Assembly (NCBI GenBank): GCA_017885485.1
Contig: JAFNFZ010000119.1
Span: 1-10,447 of the forward strand
DNA from: Chloroflexota bacterium
GTDB lineage: Bacteria; Chloroflexota; Dehalococcoidia; UBA2247; RBG-13-53-26
Length of the DNA: 10,447 bases
Direction: 5' to 3'
The position numbers and the translations under genes were made by a program. The notes beneath the pieces are model-generated. The model did not search any database and was not told the origin of the DNA. It saw nothing but the letters and a program-made list of their open reading frames with translations. Positions 1-7,563 of this stretch are shown piece after piece. Numbering within the stretch: position 1 is the stretch's first letter; the number at the start of each line of letters is the position of its first letter.

Positions 1-1290
1 GAGGAGATGACCTACATCCTGAATCAGTCGGATTCCAAAGCTCTGATTATGGGAGAGGCGTTTGTTGAGCTTGCCAAGGGTATCCAGAAGGATTTGCCCG
101 AGGTCAAGCAGTACATCTCGATCAGCGATAAGCCGGTCGAAGGGATGCTGGGCTTCGAAAGCTGGATCGCCAAATACCCCGACGAGGAACCCCTTATTCT
201 GGTGGACGAAGATGACCCGCTGTTCATCATGTACACGGCTGGAACAACTGGCAAGCCGAAGGGCGCAGTGATAACCCACAGGAATGAAATGGTTTTGTGG
301 ATGCTGGGATCCTCTTTTGTGCTCACCGAACCGGGCATGTCTAACCTATGGAATTTCAGGGCGTTCGGGGCTCCGCCGATATTTCATTTGGCCTCCTTCG
401 GTTTCTGCCAGTTTATGTTCTTCCTGGGTGCGACCGTAGTGCTACCCACTGAGGTCTTCAATCCAGCGTACATCATGAAGACGATAGAACAAGAGAGGAT
501 TAACGCCGTAGTCCTGGTGCCCGTGATGACTGCCTTTGTTCTCATGCTGCCAGATCTGGACAAATACGATACCACCTCTCTGCAGGTTTGGGGCTCGTCA
601 GGGGCGATTCTGCCCACAGAGACGCGGAGACAAATCAAGAAGTACTTCCCCAATGTCAAGATCTTCGACTTGTTTGGTCAGACCGAAATGAGCGCGTTGG
701 TATCTGGTCTTCTGCCCGGTGAATCCGAAGGGCGAGAGACGTCGGTGGGCAAGATCCTGCCTTTCATTGAGATACGCGTTGTGGATGACGATGACAATGA
801 TGTCCCGGTGGGCACCGTCGGTGAAGCAGTGTATCGCTCGCCGACAGTGATGAAGGAGTACTACAAAGACCCGAAAGCCACAGCAGAAGCCATGAGAGGC
901 GGGTGGTTCCACGGTGGCGATTTGGTGAAGCAGGATGAACAGGGTTACATTTACATTGTCGATCGAAAGAAGGACATGATAGTCAGCGGCGCAGAGAACA
1001 TCTACCCGGCTGAGATCGAGGGTGTACTGTTGAGTCATCCCAAAATCATGGAATGTGCCGCGATCGGAGTTTTCGACAGCGACTGGGGTGAATCTGTCAA
1101 GGCCATAGTTGTTCCGAGACCGGGCGAAACGCTGACTCAAGAGGAGGTCATTGAGTTCTGCAAGGCCCATCTGGCCAGTTACAAGAAGCCAAAGTCGGTA
1201 GAGTTCATGGATGCCCTGCCACGCAACGCGATGGGCAAGGTGCTGAAGACGACACTCAGAGAACGGTACGGTAAGTCCGTTAGGTATTAG
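1..1290 (+). CDS. Acyl-CoA synthetase (AMP-forming), 5'-truncated by window edge
   Basis: This enzyme activates a carboxylic acid to its acyl-CoA through an acyl-adenylate, using ATP and CoA. It belongs to the ANL superfamily. The reading frame is open to base 1, and the first Met (base 7) lies inside the N-terminal domain, so roughly 90-120 residues are missing. Numbering from that Met, the ATP-binding loop YTAGTTGKPKG begins at residue 76. Further on are the FGQTE motif, GGWFHGGDL, the hinge DRKKDMIVSGAENIYP and the C-terminal PRNAMGK, whose Lys411 should be the adenylation-step lysine. All core motifs are intact, so the gene looks functional. Substrate specificity cannot be read; medium/long-chain or aromatic acids are possible. 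It is the only + strand gene and its stop overlaps the stop of the convergent Fe-S gene by 4 bp. The family call is firm; its role with the minus-strand run is inferred. Confidence 0.93.
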   Translation, partial: EEMTYILNQSDSKALIMGEAFVELAKGIQKDLPEVKQYISISDKPVEGMLGFESWIAKYPDEEPLILVDEDDPLFIMYTAGTTGKPKGAVITHRNEMVLWMLGSSFVLTEPGMSNLWNFRAFGAPPIFHLASFGFCQFMFFLGATVVLPTEVFNPAYIMKTIEQERINAVVLVPVMTAFVLMLPDLDKYDTTSLQVWGSSGAILPTETRRQIKKYFPNVKIFDLFGQTEMSALVSGLLPGESEGRETSVGKILPFIEIRVVDDDDNDVPVGTVGEAVYRSPTVMKEYYKDPKATAEAMRGGWFHGGDLVKQDEQGYIYIVDRKKDMIVSGAENIYPAEIEGVLLSHPKIMECAAIGVFDSDWGESVKAIVVPRPGETLTQEEVIEFCKAHLASYKKPKSVEFMDALPRNAMGKVLKTTLRERYGKSVRY

Positions 1291-2087
1291 GCAGAGACGT
1301 TGCCCACTAAATCAATAGGGTAGTAACGACAGGAATACCCGTTCCTGTTGACCATCTCTCTGGCCAGTCCAGTGCATGTGGTAACACATAGACCGCAGCC
1401 ATAGCACTTCGCCAGATTGACCTCTGAAGAGCTGTTCACCAGCGTGTTCGCACCGAAGTGACAGCGCTCGACGCAAGTGCCACAACCGGTGCATTTTTCG
1501 CTATTCAAAGTCACTATGTCCGGGCCGGGGAACATCACGGCCCCTGCCGCCTGATGTGCTCTGAAAGGAAAACATATCTTCCCTTCACAGTTGCAGATGG
1601 CATAGATCCAACCGCTGGAGCGCAGGCAGGAGTAGAAGGTGGGGATCAACCCTTCGTCGTGAAATTGGCGTAGGAGTCCTTTGGCCTCCTCAGGGCTCAG
1701 GTCCCTGTATTCCGGATAAGCCATTTTGTATGCTTCCACACCGTAGAGGATGACCATGTCTTTGATGTATGTACCGTTTCTCTTCCCCAGGGCCTTCTGG
1801 CACATACAAGGCCCCACGGCAATCTCAGTTCTGTCAAGCACCGATATGGCATCTATGAAATTGACTGCCCGCTCGGTAGTAACCACCTCTCCGGTGGGTA
1901 TTACGGAACCGATTACGCGTGACAGCAACATGAGTACGGGTCTGGCTCTGAGTCTAAGGAAGAAACGGGTTGTCGCATCCAGAACCCTCAAGATCATGGG
2001 CTCGTTTCTGGCGTAGAAGTTGTCCACCATCACCTGGAATCTTCCGGCGGGGACCAACTTGCCATTTCTTACCTTGTGAAAAGTCAC
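1287..2087 (-). CDS. Cysteine-rich 2x[4Fe-4S] ferredoxin-type protein
   Basis: This is a probable electron-transfer protein of 266 residues. The C-terminal part has two classical CxxCxxCxxxC motifs (C199/C202/C205/C209 and C228/C231/C234/C238), typical of a bacterial 2[4Fe-4S] ferredoxin domain. The N-terminal ~190 residues are not ferredoxin. They contain more cysteines: C94 and C96 (GPCMC), C154, C165, C167 and C172 (CNCEGKIC), and C253 near the end, so a third metal site is possible. No signal peptide is seen. Residues 30-65 are basic and hydrophobic but not a convincing membrane span. The start is GTG at 2087, supported by AGGAG about 7 nt upstream. It is the last gene of the minus run, 112 bp after the aldehyde oxidoreductase, which needs a low-potential electron acceptor. 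A partnership is plausible but inferred. I do not recognise a named gene. Confidence 0.85.
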   Translation of the reverse strand: MTFHKVRNGKLVPAGRFQVMVDNFYARNEPMILRVLDATTRFFLRLRARPVLMLLSRVIGSVIPTGEVVTTERAVNFIDAISVLDRTEIAVGPCMCQKALGKRNGTYIKDMVILYGVEAYKMAYPEYRDLSPEEAKGLLRQFHDEGLIPTFYSCLRSSGWIYAICNCEGKICFPFRAHQAAGAVMFPGPDIVTLNSEKCTGCGTCVERCHFGANTLVNSSSEVNLAKCYGCGLCVTTCTGLAREMVNRNGYSCRYYPIDLVGNVSA

Positions 2088-2199
2088 TCTGCACTCCTGA
2101 ACCGTCTACATGGCTACTATGCCTTTATCTACCGCATACCACAAAAGAAAGGAGACGGACGGCGTCCAACCACCCGTAGTCCTTCTCTCAGGCAAGTTT
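2088..2199. other. Intergenic gap between aldehyde oxidoreductase and Fe-S gene
   Basis: This 112-bp stretch is the longest gap in the minus-strand run. It holds the AGGAG ribosome binding site of the downstream Fe-S gene near 2094-2098. I see only very weak promoter resemblance and a 4-bp stem around 2157-2167, so no promoter, terminator or small gene is called. The length alone leaves room for separate control of the Fe-S gene. Confidence 0.5.
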
Positions 2200-4035
2200 C
2201 TACGAAGACCTGATGGCTGATTCTAGCCCCAGTCGCGAAATCGTTTCTGGGGTCGGCTTACCAGTACCTGGGTCCCAGCCCAACTCAGCGTAGGCCCCCT
2301 TGAGCAGGACGTCCATTTTGGGCACGTTGCCCTCGGTGCCACCTTCCTTGAACGGCTTAAGCAGCAGAGACGGCAAGGCGTCATCGGCGCGAGTGATGCC
2401 ACGGCGCATGTTCAGCATGCGTTTTAGCGTGACAATACGCTTGCCCATATCCAACAAATCTTCGGCCTTCAGATCCCATCCGCTGACACATTTCAGTGCG
2501 CTTAGCATCTTCTCCATGCCAATGTCCTGATACAGACATAGTGTGAGCGAATTGTAGAGATTGCGCCATGCCTGGACTCGGGCGGCGATGCGGCCTTTCT
2601 CCTCGGAGGACTCAAACCGGTCGCCATACTCGACACCAAACTCGGGGATTTCACACTGTCCCATATCGACGGCATACATGTCACCCTGCATATGGCTGGC
2701 GCCGCATGGAGATAAGGCATAAGTTACAGCCATCCCCGAGAAAGCTCGGGCGTCGTGCATGGGCACCTCCAGCCTCTTGACTGTAACCGCCAGTTCAGGT
2801 ACGCCGAAACGCTCAGCCAGGACAGCACTACCCTCGGCCAGTAGATCGCCGAAGCCCTCTCTGCGGCCTATCATCTCAGTCAGGCGGTGTATCACCGCAA
2901 TGTCGCCATAACGGATCTCCAGTCCACCTGTGTCCGCCCGACTGATTATGCCGCGTTCAAACATTTCACAGGCCAGAGCGATAGTGCAGCCGGTGCTGAT
3001 GGTATCGATGCCATAGAGGTTGCAGAGATGCCCTGCGTAGATGACCGCTTGCAGGTCATCTACCATCATCGTGTGGCCAAAAGCGAATATCGTTTCAGCC
3101 TCCGGGCCGTCCGCCCTATCCAAATGGTAGCGAGGAGCTTTCGTCTCGCGGCCACAGCCGATGGGACAGCGGTAACAGGCATATATCCTATTCTGACAAG
3201 TCTCAGCCATCACCACACCAGACAGGTTGCCTGCGTTACCCCAGTCTCCTCGCTGATAGTAGCGAAAAGACATGTCTCCGTACATAAGCAGCGCGTCCAG
3301 GGTGCCGGCAGTGCCAGCCAGCCGCAAAGCTCTGGGCAGTATGCCATCATCCAAATCTGCGATGACGTCACGAACCAGTGTCTTGAGTCGCTCTGGTTCC
3401 GCCAGAGGAACCCTCGCTTGACCGCGTACGCCGATGGCCTTGAGTTTCTTGGATCCCATGACGGCCCCCATGCCGGTTCGACCCGCGGCACGCCCGTGAT
3501 CGTTCATCACTGCCGCCATCTTGACTCTGTTCTCGCCACCAACTCCGATACATGCTACGCGGGCTCTCTGGTCACCAAGAGCATCTTGAACCATCTGCTG
3601 CGTGACATAGGAATCGTGACCCCAGATGTTGGAAGCCTCGTGCAGCTGTGCTTGGCGGTCGACAATAGACAGCCACACCGGCTTATCGCTGCACCCCGTT
3701 ATAACCACTCCGTCATATCCAGCAAAGCGGAGTTCCGGGCCGAAGAAACCTCCGCTGTTTGACTCACCCCAGATGCGGGTGAGAGGGGAGAGAGCGCAGA
3801 CGCTATAGCGACCTGCTGAAGGCATTGCTGTCCCCACAAGTGGCCCTGTCATGAACACAAGAGGATTGTCGGGCCCCAGCGGATCCGTGTCCGGGTTGAC
3901 CATATCGTAGATGATGCGGGCCGCCAGGCCGCTACCACCAGCAAAGGCGCGAGTGTCCTCTTCCTTCAGGAGTTCATCCCGCAGTCTTGCCTTGCTCAGG
4001 TCGACATGCAGGACCTTGCCCATATAGCCGTTCAT
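2200..4035 (-). CDS. Aldehyde:ferredoxin oxidoreductase (tungsten/molybdopterin)
   Basis: This enzyme oxidises an aldehyde to the carboxylic acid and passes two electrons to ferredoxin; some members run in reverse. It is cytoplasmic and oxygen-sensitive. At 611 residues it is full length for the family. It starts with the typical MNGY.GK.L.VDL; ATG at 4035 has GGGGAG upstream. The N-terminal domain has GGSGLAAR (33-40) and the cofactor-binding stretch GRAAGRTGMGAVMGSKKLKA (181-200). The cluster ligands are C287-x2-C290-x3-C294 and C500 (LTLCLYQ), matching the CxxCxxxC plus distal Cys pattern of the Pyrococcus furiosus enzyme. GPEAET (310-315) and YGIDTISTG (341-349) match conserved cofactor-domain motifs. 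The gene follows the alcohol dehydrogenase by 25 bp and precedes a ferredoxin-type gene. Substrate class (aliphatic, aromatic or other aldehyde) is not readable. W versus Mo is assumed from the family. Confidence 0.95.
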   Translation of the reverse strand: MNGYMGKVLHVDLSKARLRDELLKEEDTRAFAGGSGLAARIIYDMVNPDTDPLGPDNPLVFMTGPLVGTAMPSAGRYSVCALSPLTRIWGESNSGGFFGPELRFAGYDGVVITGCSDKPVWLSIVDRQAQLHEASNIWGHDSYVTQQMVQDALGDQRARVACIGVGGENRVKMAAVMNDHGRAAGRTGMGAVMGSKKLKAIGVRGQARVPLAEPERLKTLVRDVIADLDDGILPRALRLAGTAGTLDALLMYGDMSFRYYQRGDWGNAGNLSGVVMAETCQNRIYACYRCPIGCGRETKAPRYHLDRADGPEAETIFAFGHTMMVDDLQAVIYAGHLCNLYGIDTISTGCTIALACEMFERGIISRADTGGLEIRYGDIAVIHRLTEMIGRREGFGDLLAEGSAVLAERFGVPELAVTVKRLEVPMHDARAFSGMAVTYALSPCGASHMQGDMYAVDMGQCEIPEFGVEYGDRFESSEEKGRIAARVQAWRNLYNSLTLCLYQDIGMEKMLSALKCVSGWDLKAEDLLDMGKRIVTLKRMLNMRRGITRADDALPSLLLKPFKEGGTEGNVPKMDVLLKGAYAELGWDPGTGKPTPETISRLGLESAIRSS

Positions 4036-4060
4036 AGTTCTCTCCCCACAATCGACTTTT

Positions 4061-5224
4061 CTAGAAATCCACTATTCGACCATCGTAGGCATAGAGAAAG
4101 AGCCTACGTGTCTCCTCGAAAGAGGGGGTTCGAACAGCAGTGACCATTTGCGTGTCGTTCATCGCATCGTCTGCCAGTTTGTCCAATTGCTCTTCATAGG
4201 CTTTGCGATCGATACCGGCTTCGGAAACACTGTTCGGATTGCCGATGTCATGGCACAAACGACGGATTTGGTGAGCAAATTGCCTTGCGCCTTGCTCACC
4301 ACCAGCGTTGAGGAAACCCGCAGAAGCAGCCAGCTCAGCGAAACGATCAGGCGCCTGGGAGGAGAAGAACTCGATAGTGTATGGCAAGAAGAGAGCTACA
4401 GCACGACCATGAGGAACGTGAAATGCGCCCCCCAGGGAGTGCCCCATGGCGTGTGCCATTGATGCCATGGCGTTGCCGAAACCGAGCCCAGCACACGTTG
4501 CAGCATAATGCATCCTCTCACGAGCTTCCATATCCCGATCATCGCTGACAGCTCGAGGGAGGTATCTGAACACGAGACGTGCAGCATGGAGACAGAGACC
4601 ATCAGTCAGATCCGTATGCCAGCTACACGTGTAACCCTCCACCGCATGGACCAGCGCATCAAGTCCTGTGTCAGCGGTCAATCGTGGAGGCATGCCTGCC
4701 GCCATCTCTGGATCCACGATTGCTATGTCTGCGATGTTCTCCGGGTGCCCCAATCCCATCTTGCGTTTCTCTGTTGTATCAGTGAGAACGATAGCCCAGG
4801 TAACTTCAGCTCCAGTACCACTGGTGGTCGGGATAGTGATCAGGCGTGCCTTCTTCCGAAGGCCCAGGTCTCCAACTGGAGCGATAGCAGCCGGTTCAAT
4901 GTCTGGCCGTTCATATAGAACCCAGATAGCCTTGGCTGCATCGATAGGCGAGCCTCCACCCAAGCCGATAATCCAGTCTGGCTGGACATCTTGTGCCATC
5001 TGTGCTCCCTGGTAAGCCGTCTGCACACTGGGATCAGACTCAACCTGATCGAAAACATGCATGTCGATACCTGCCTTCGTCAGATGCGCCTTCACGTTGT
5101 CCACCAAACCGAGTCGGACTATGTTAATGTCGGTTACAACCAAGGCACGGTGTCCCTGGAGTTCATCGAGAGCATCTAGAGCGCCCTCACCGAATACGAT
5201 TCTGGGTGAAACGAAATTCCACAC
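4061..5224 (-). CDS. Iron-containing alcohol dehydrogenase
   Basis: This is an NAD(P)-dependent group III alcohol dehydrogenase that interconverts an alcohol and an aldehyde or ketone. Its 387 residues match the family length. The nucleotide-binding motif GGGSPIDAAK starts at residue 89, and TTSGTGAE lies at 133-140. The metal ligands, by family comparison, are D189, H193, H258 and H272 in the blocks DTGLDALVHAVEGY and MAHAMGHSLGG..HVPHG. All are present, so it should be active. The start is GTG at 5224, with AAGGAG about 9 nt upstream. It lies 48 bp after the SCP2 gene and 25 bp before the aldehyde oxidoreductase. That adjacency suggests an alcohol-aldehyde-acid sequence or redox balancing of a released aldehyde. 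Substrate and cofactor preference (NAD or NADP) are unknown, and the family is too broad to assign a symbol. Confidence 0.94.
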   Translation of the reverse strand: MWNFVSPRIVFGEGALDALDELQGHRALVVTDINIVRLGLVDNVKAHLTKAGIDMHVFDQVESDPSVQTAYQGAQMAQDVQPDWIIGLGGGSPIDAAKAIWVLYERPDIEPAAIAPVGDLGLRKKARLITIPTTSGTGAEVTWAIVLTDTTEKRKMGLGHPENIADIAIVDPEMAAGMPPRLTADTGLDALVHAVEGYTCSWHTDLTDGLCLHAARLVFRYLPRAVSDDRDMEARERMHYAATCAGLGFGNAMASMAHAMGHSLGGAFHVPHGRAVALFLPYTIEFFSSQAPDRFAELAASAGFLNAGGEQGARQFAHQIRRLCHDIGNPNSVSEAGIDRKAYEEQLDKLADDAMNDTQMVTAVRTPSFEETRRLFLYAYDGRIVDF

Positions 5225-5272
5225 CTTAGTGCGCTCCTTCCCCCGAACGATCTTGGACCATTCACTCTCGCA

Positions 5273-5683
5273 TCAACTCGGGAACTCGCTTGGCACACGC
5301 AGGACGCAGTTCACCAGTTCTTTGGCCGACCTGGGATATCGCAAGACTTTCGCTAGGTTGCCCTTCAACTTGAATTTGCGAGTCATCAGCCCCTGGATGG
5401 GATCCAACTTCCCTTCTATGGTCTTGCGCCAGGTGGTGAAGGAACCGCGCATGAAATACTGTGCCTCTCGCGCGTTTTCGCTCTCTATCAGGGCAGCATC
5501 TGTGACCTTGCCATGATAGAGACCAATGAAGAAGTAGACTGCCTTGGGGTAGGCATCATCGGCCTCAACTGTGAAGATCCAGTCACCCTCCCAGTCCTTG
5601 CCCGACTCCTCGTAAGCCTTGCTGCTATTGATTTGTCTGGCGAATTCCTTGACCCATTCGTCAGATGGGAACTTGAAGGCCAT
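5273..5683 (-). CDS. SCP2 sterol-carrier-type lipid-binding protein
   Basis: This is a small stand-alone protein of 136 residues resembling the SCP2 sterol-binding domain, which holds acyl-CoAs, fatty acids or sterols in a hydrophobic tunnel. After a short N-terminal helix comes an alternating beta stretch (DWIFTVEADD, then AVYFFIGLYHGKVTDAAL). The signature half follows at about residues 80-120: an aromatic-rich helix, then GKLDPIQGLMTRKFKLKGN and a final helix. This fits the family's usual G-x-DP-x2-hydrophobic and K-x-K-x-x-G-x pattern. No catalytic residues are expected. The start is ATG at 5683 with a strong AAAGGAGG. It sits 27 bp after CoA-transferase subunit B and 48 bp before the alcohol dehydrogenase. 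It may present or store a hydrophobic acyl-CoA intermediate of the same pathway (inference). The assignment rests on pattern similarity, not on catalytic motifs. Confidence 0.75.
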   Translation of the reverse strand: MAFKFPSDEWVKEFARQINSSKAYEESGKDWEGDWIFTVEADDAYPKAVYFFIGLYHGKVTDAALIESENAREAQYFMRGSFTTWRKTIEGKLDPIQGLMTRKFKLKGNLAKVLRYPRSAKELVNCVLRVPSEFPS

Positions 5684-5710
5684 GTCTTCCCTCCTTTCAC
5701 TACAATCAAC

Positions 5711-6481
5711 CTATCTCCCGATCACGTATCTATATGGGTCCACCTCTTCCCTGAGTATCCTCAGTTCCTCTTCTGTGGGCGGCTCGGTCTGCAGTGTGTC
5801 TTTCGCCTGCAGCAACTCGAAACCGCAGTTGTCTTGAATGTGCTGAAATGAATATCCCGGGTTGACAGACACTGCGCGCATGCGCTTGCTCCGTGGCTCG
5901 AAATCCATTATTCCCATATTGGTGATAATCTTGTAGGGGCCTGTGCCTGGTGGTAGCCCCGAGTTGACCCTAGAATCCCCTCCAGCGAGCCACCCCGGTG
6001 TCGTTATGAAATCCACCTTCTCCACAAACCTTCTGCCGTCTTGAAGCGTCATCACGATCGTTCTCCAACAGAAAGAGGCAAAATCATTTGCCCCACCGCT
6101 GCCAGGGAACCTGACTTTAGGCTTCCTATAGTCTTCACCTATTATCGTTGAGTTCAAGTTGCCATACATGTCAATTTGGGCACCGCCCAGAAAAGTGTAA
6201 TCTACCAGACCCCTGCTGCATGTATCCATAATGTCACACATGCTCGATGCCATAACCGCTCTGTAGAACGTCCTGGAATCTCCGACCGAAATGGGCATCT
6301 CCGGCAGGATCGGGCTTACCCCCCCTGCTTCGAACATTATCACCAGGTTTGGTGAATGAGTCTTCTGAGCCAGCATGGCTGCGGCGCATGGCGCTCCTGT
6401 TCCGACACCGACGGTGGCTCCATCCTCCAGTTCTCTGGCAGCCACACATATCATAATCTCCATGGTATTGTAGTTAGCCAT
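5711..6481 (-). CDS. Family I CoA-transferase, beta subunit (GctB/IpdB-like)
   Basis: This is the smaller subunit (256 residues) of a heteromeric family I CoA-transferase, related to glutaconate CoA-transferase B and to IpdB of steroid ring degradation. The N-terminal half has GATVGVGTGAPCAAAMLAQ (21-39), then FEAGG with Glu51, which by position matches the catalytic glutamate of classical family I beta subunits (inferred from memory of the family). GGAQIDMYGNLNST, near residue 99, is a conserved family block. The C-terminal part, with NPGYSFQHIQDNCGFEL, resembles the usual thioester-side domain. ATG at 6481 is preceded by AAGGAG inside the end of subunit A. The two genes overlap by 8 bp, which points to translational coupling and equal subunit supply. 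It could transfer CoA between acids, or hydrolyse a cyclic beta-diketone-like CoA ester as IpdAB does. The sequence does not decide between these. Confidence 0.88.
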   Translation of the reverse strand: MANYNTMEIMICVAARELEDGATVGVGTGAPCAAAMLAQKTHSPNLVIMFEAGGVSPILPEMPISVGDSRTFYRAVMASSMCDIMDTCSRGLVDYTFLGGAQIDMYGNLNSTIIGEDYRKPKVRFPGSGGANDFASFCWRTIVMTLQDGRRFVEKVDFITTPGWLAGGDSRVNSGLPPGTGPYKIITNMGIMDFEPRSKRMRAVSVNPGYSFQHIQDNCGFELLQAKDTLQTEPPTEEELRILREEVDPYRYVIGR

Positions 6482-7472
6482 GTGAGATCTCCTTGTGCAA
6501 CAGAAGTTCCTTCTGCCTCAACTGGTTCATCTTCTCTGTGCCGCCATGTCTCCTTATGTACTCGTAGTGGTCGGGACAATCATAGATGTTGTGGTTGAGG
6601 AATTCTCGAAACTCTCCCTGGTTCTTCTGCACATTCAACCACTCTTGCAGATGTTCCTCATCCGAGAAGTACTCATAGGCCATCGTCCCCGGATAGGCAG
6701 CATAGCGTACCTCGCATACCGCGTCGACGAGGTAGTAAGGAATTGAAGTGCTGGTGGGATCTCTCCTGATCTCATCGTTGCTAATCAGACGCTCAGTGGT
6801 GAGAATCAGATGCTTCGCTGCCTTGGATAGCTCCCCGTCCATGACCATGATGCCCTTGATCCTGGCATTGCCGTACACGTCTGCCTCGTGTACGTGTATC
6901 ACCGCCACATCAGGATACAAGGCGGGAAGCAGCGTCAGCAGCTTTCCGGTGAAGGGGCACTCCACAATCTTGGCACCACTACGTATGAAAGTGTCAGTGC
7001 CCAATATGTTTCGTGCCGGAATATAGGGAACACCCATGGAAGCAGCTCTAAACCTACCGGCGAGGCCGTAGTTGGTCCACTCGCATACTTCAACTCTTCC
7101 GCTCTCCATATACTTCCGGGCGCACGGGGACAATCCTCTGGCCTCAAGTCCGACGATATAGGCCACGTCCACTCTGTCGAAGACCTCCCCGGCTGCCAGA
7201 ATCTGAAAGTCATGCGTTGCCGTCTTGCCAGCAAAGGCCATGCCTTTCCTCCCCTGGCGAACAATCTCATGACATGCTGCAATAGGAGTCCGATTCGCGC
7301 CGAACCCGCCCACAGCAAGATAGTCTCCATCATGCACATATTTCGCTATGGCGTCACTAAGGTTCATCACCTTGCTTTCCATTTTGCGTGACTTGCTCCT
7401 GAAGAAGTCCCTAGCCTTGTCGGGGTCTGGGTCGGTGAAAAGTCTTCCTTTACTCTGATCCAATACTCTCAA
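6474..7472 (-). CDS. Family I CoA-transferase, alpha subunit (GctA/IpdA-like)
   Basis: This is the partner of the downstream beta subunit. Conserved blocks are GDYLAVGGFGANRTP (glycine-rich CoA-transferase N-terminus), EWTNYGLAGRFRAASMG.PYIPA, GTDTF, and HVHEADVYGNARIKG. The frame is open from 7541 (TTG, 355 residues), but that TTG has no clear ribosome site. I prefer TTG at 7472 (332 residues): GGAGG lies 8 nt upstream. Either start leaves a 35-60-residue N-terminal extension (GRLFTDPDPDKARDFF...) before the usual family start around MESKVMNLSDAIAKYV. A third candidate is ATG at 7382, with AGGAG 13 nt upstream, too far to be ideal. The acidic/basic make-up of the extension looks like real protein. 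The gene overlaps subunit B by 8 bp and follows the DUF35 gene. Function is as for the complex: acyl-CoA/acid CoA transfer, or IpdAB-like hydrolysis. Confidence 0.88.
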   Translation of the reverse strand: MRVLDQSKGRLFTDPDPDKARDFFRSKSRKMESKVMNLSDAIAKYVHDGDYLAVGGFGANRTPIAACHEIVRQGRKGMAFAGKTATHDFQILAAGEVFDRVDVAYIVGLEARGLSPCARKYMESGRVEVCEWTNYGLAGRFRAASMGVPYIPARNILGTDTFIRSGAKIVECPFTGKLLTLLPALYPDVAVIHVHEADVYGNARIKGIMVMDGELSKAAKHLILTTERLISNDEIRRDPTSTSIPYYLVDAVCEVRYAAYPGTMAYEYFSDEEHLQEWLNVQKNQGEFREFLNHNIYDCPDHYEYIRRHGGTEKMNQLRQKELLLHKEISHG

Positions 7473-7480
7473 GACTGATT

Positions 7481-7485
7481 CCTCC
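7481..7485 (-). promoter_or_regulatory. Ribosome binding site deciding the CoA-transferase A start
   Basis: On the minus strand this reads GGAGG, 8 nt before TTG at 7472. The longer frame beginning with TTG at 7541 has no comparable site. This supports the shorter 332-residue protein. Confidence 0.6.
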
Positions 7486-7563
7486 GCTGCTTCAGCACTC
7501 TTGGTGATGGTTGTGCCATGTACCGGGACCTCAGTATTCAAACGAAGCCCAATTGGGGATTGC

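Noticed and set aside
598..1170. 190-codon minus-strand open frame inside the acyl-CoA synthetase
   Set aside because: Antisense shadow of a gene with all ANL motifs, and no family pattern in its translation.
2088..2199. Possible promoter for the Fe-S gene (TTGTGG, 17 nt, CATAGT on minus) and a 4-bp stem near 2157-2167
   Set aside because: Matches are only 3/6 and 4/6 to the sigma-70 boxes, and the stem is too short, so both are within chance expectation.
2887..3762. Long open frame (291 codons) on the + strand
   Set aside because: It is fully antisense to the well-supported aldehyde oxidoreductase, whose cluster ligands and cofactor motifs are in frame; the + strand translation has no recognisable motif.
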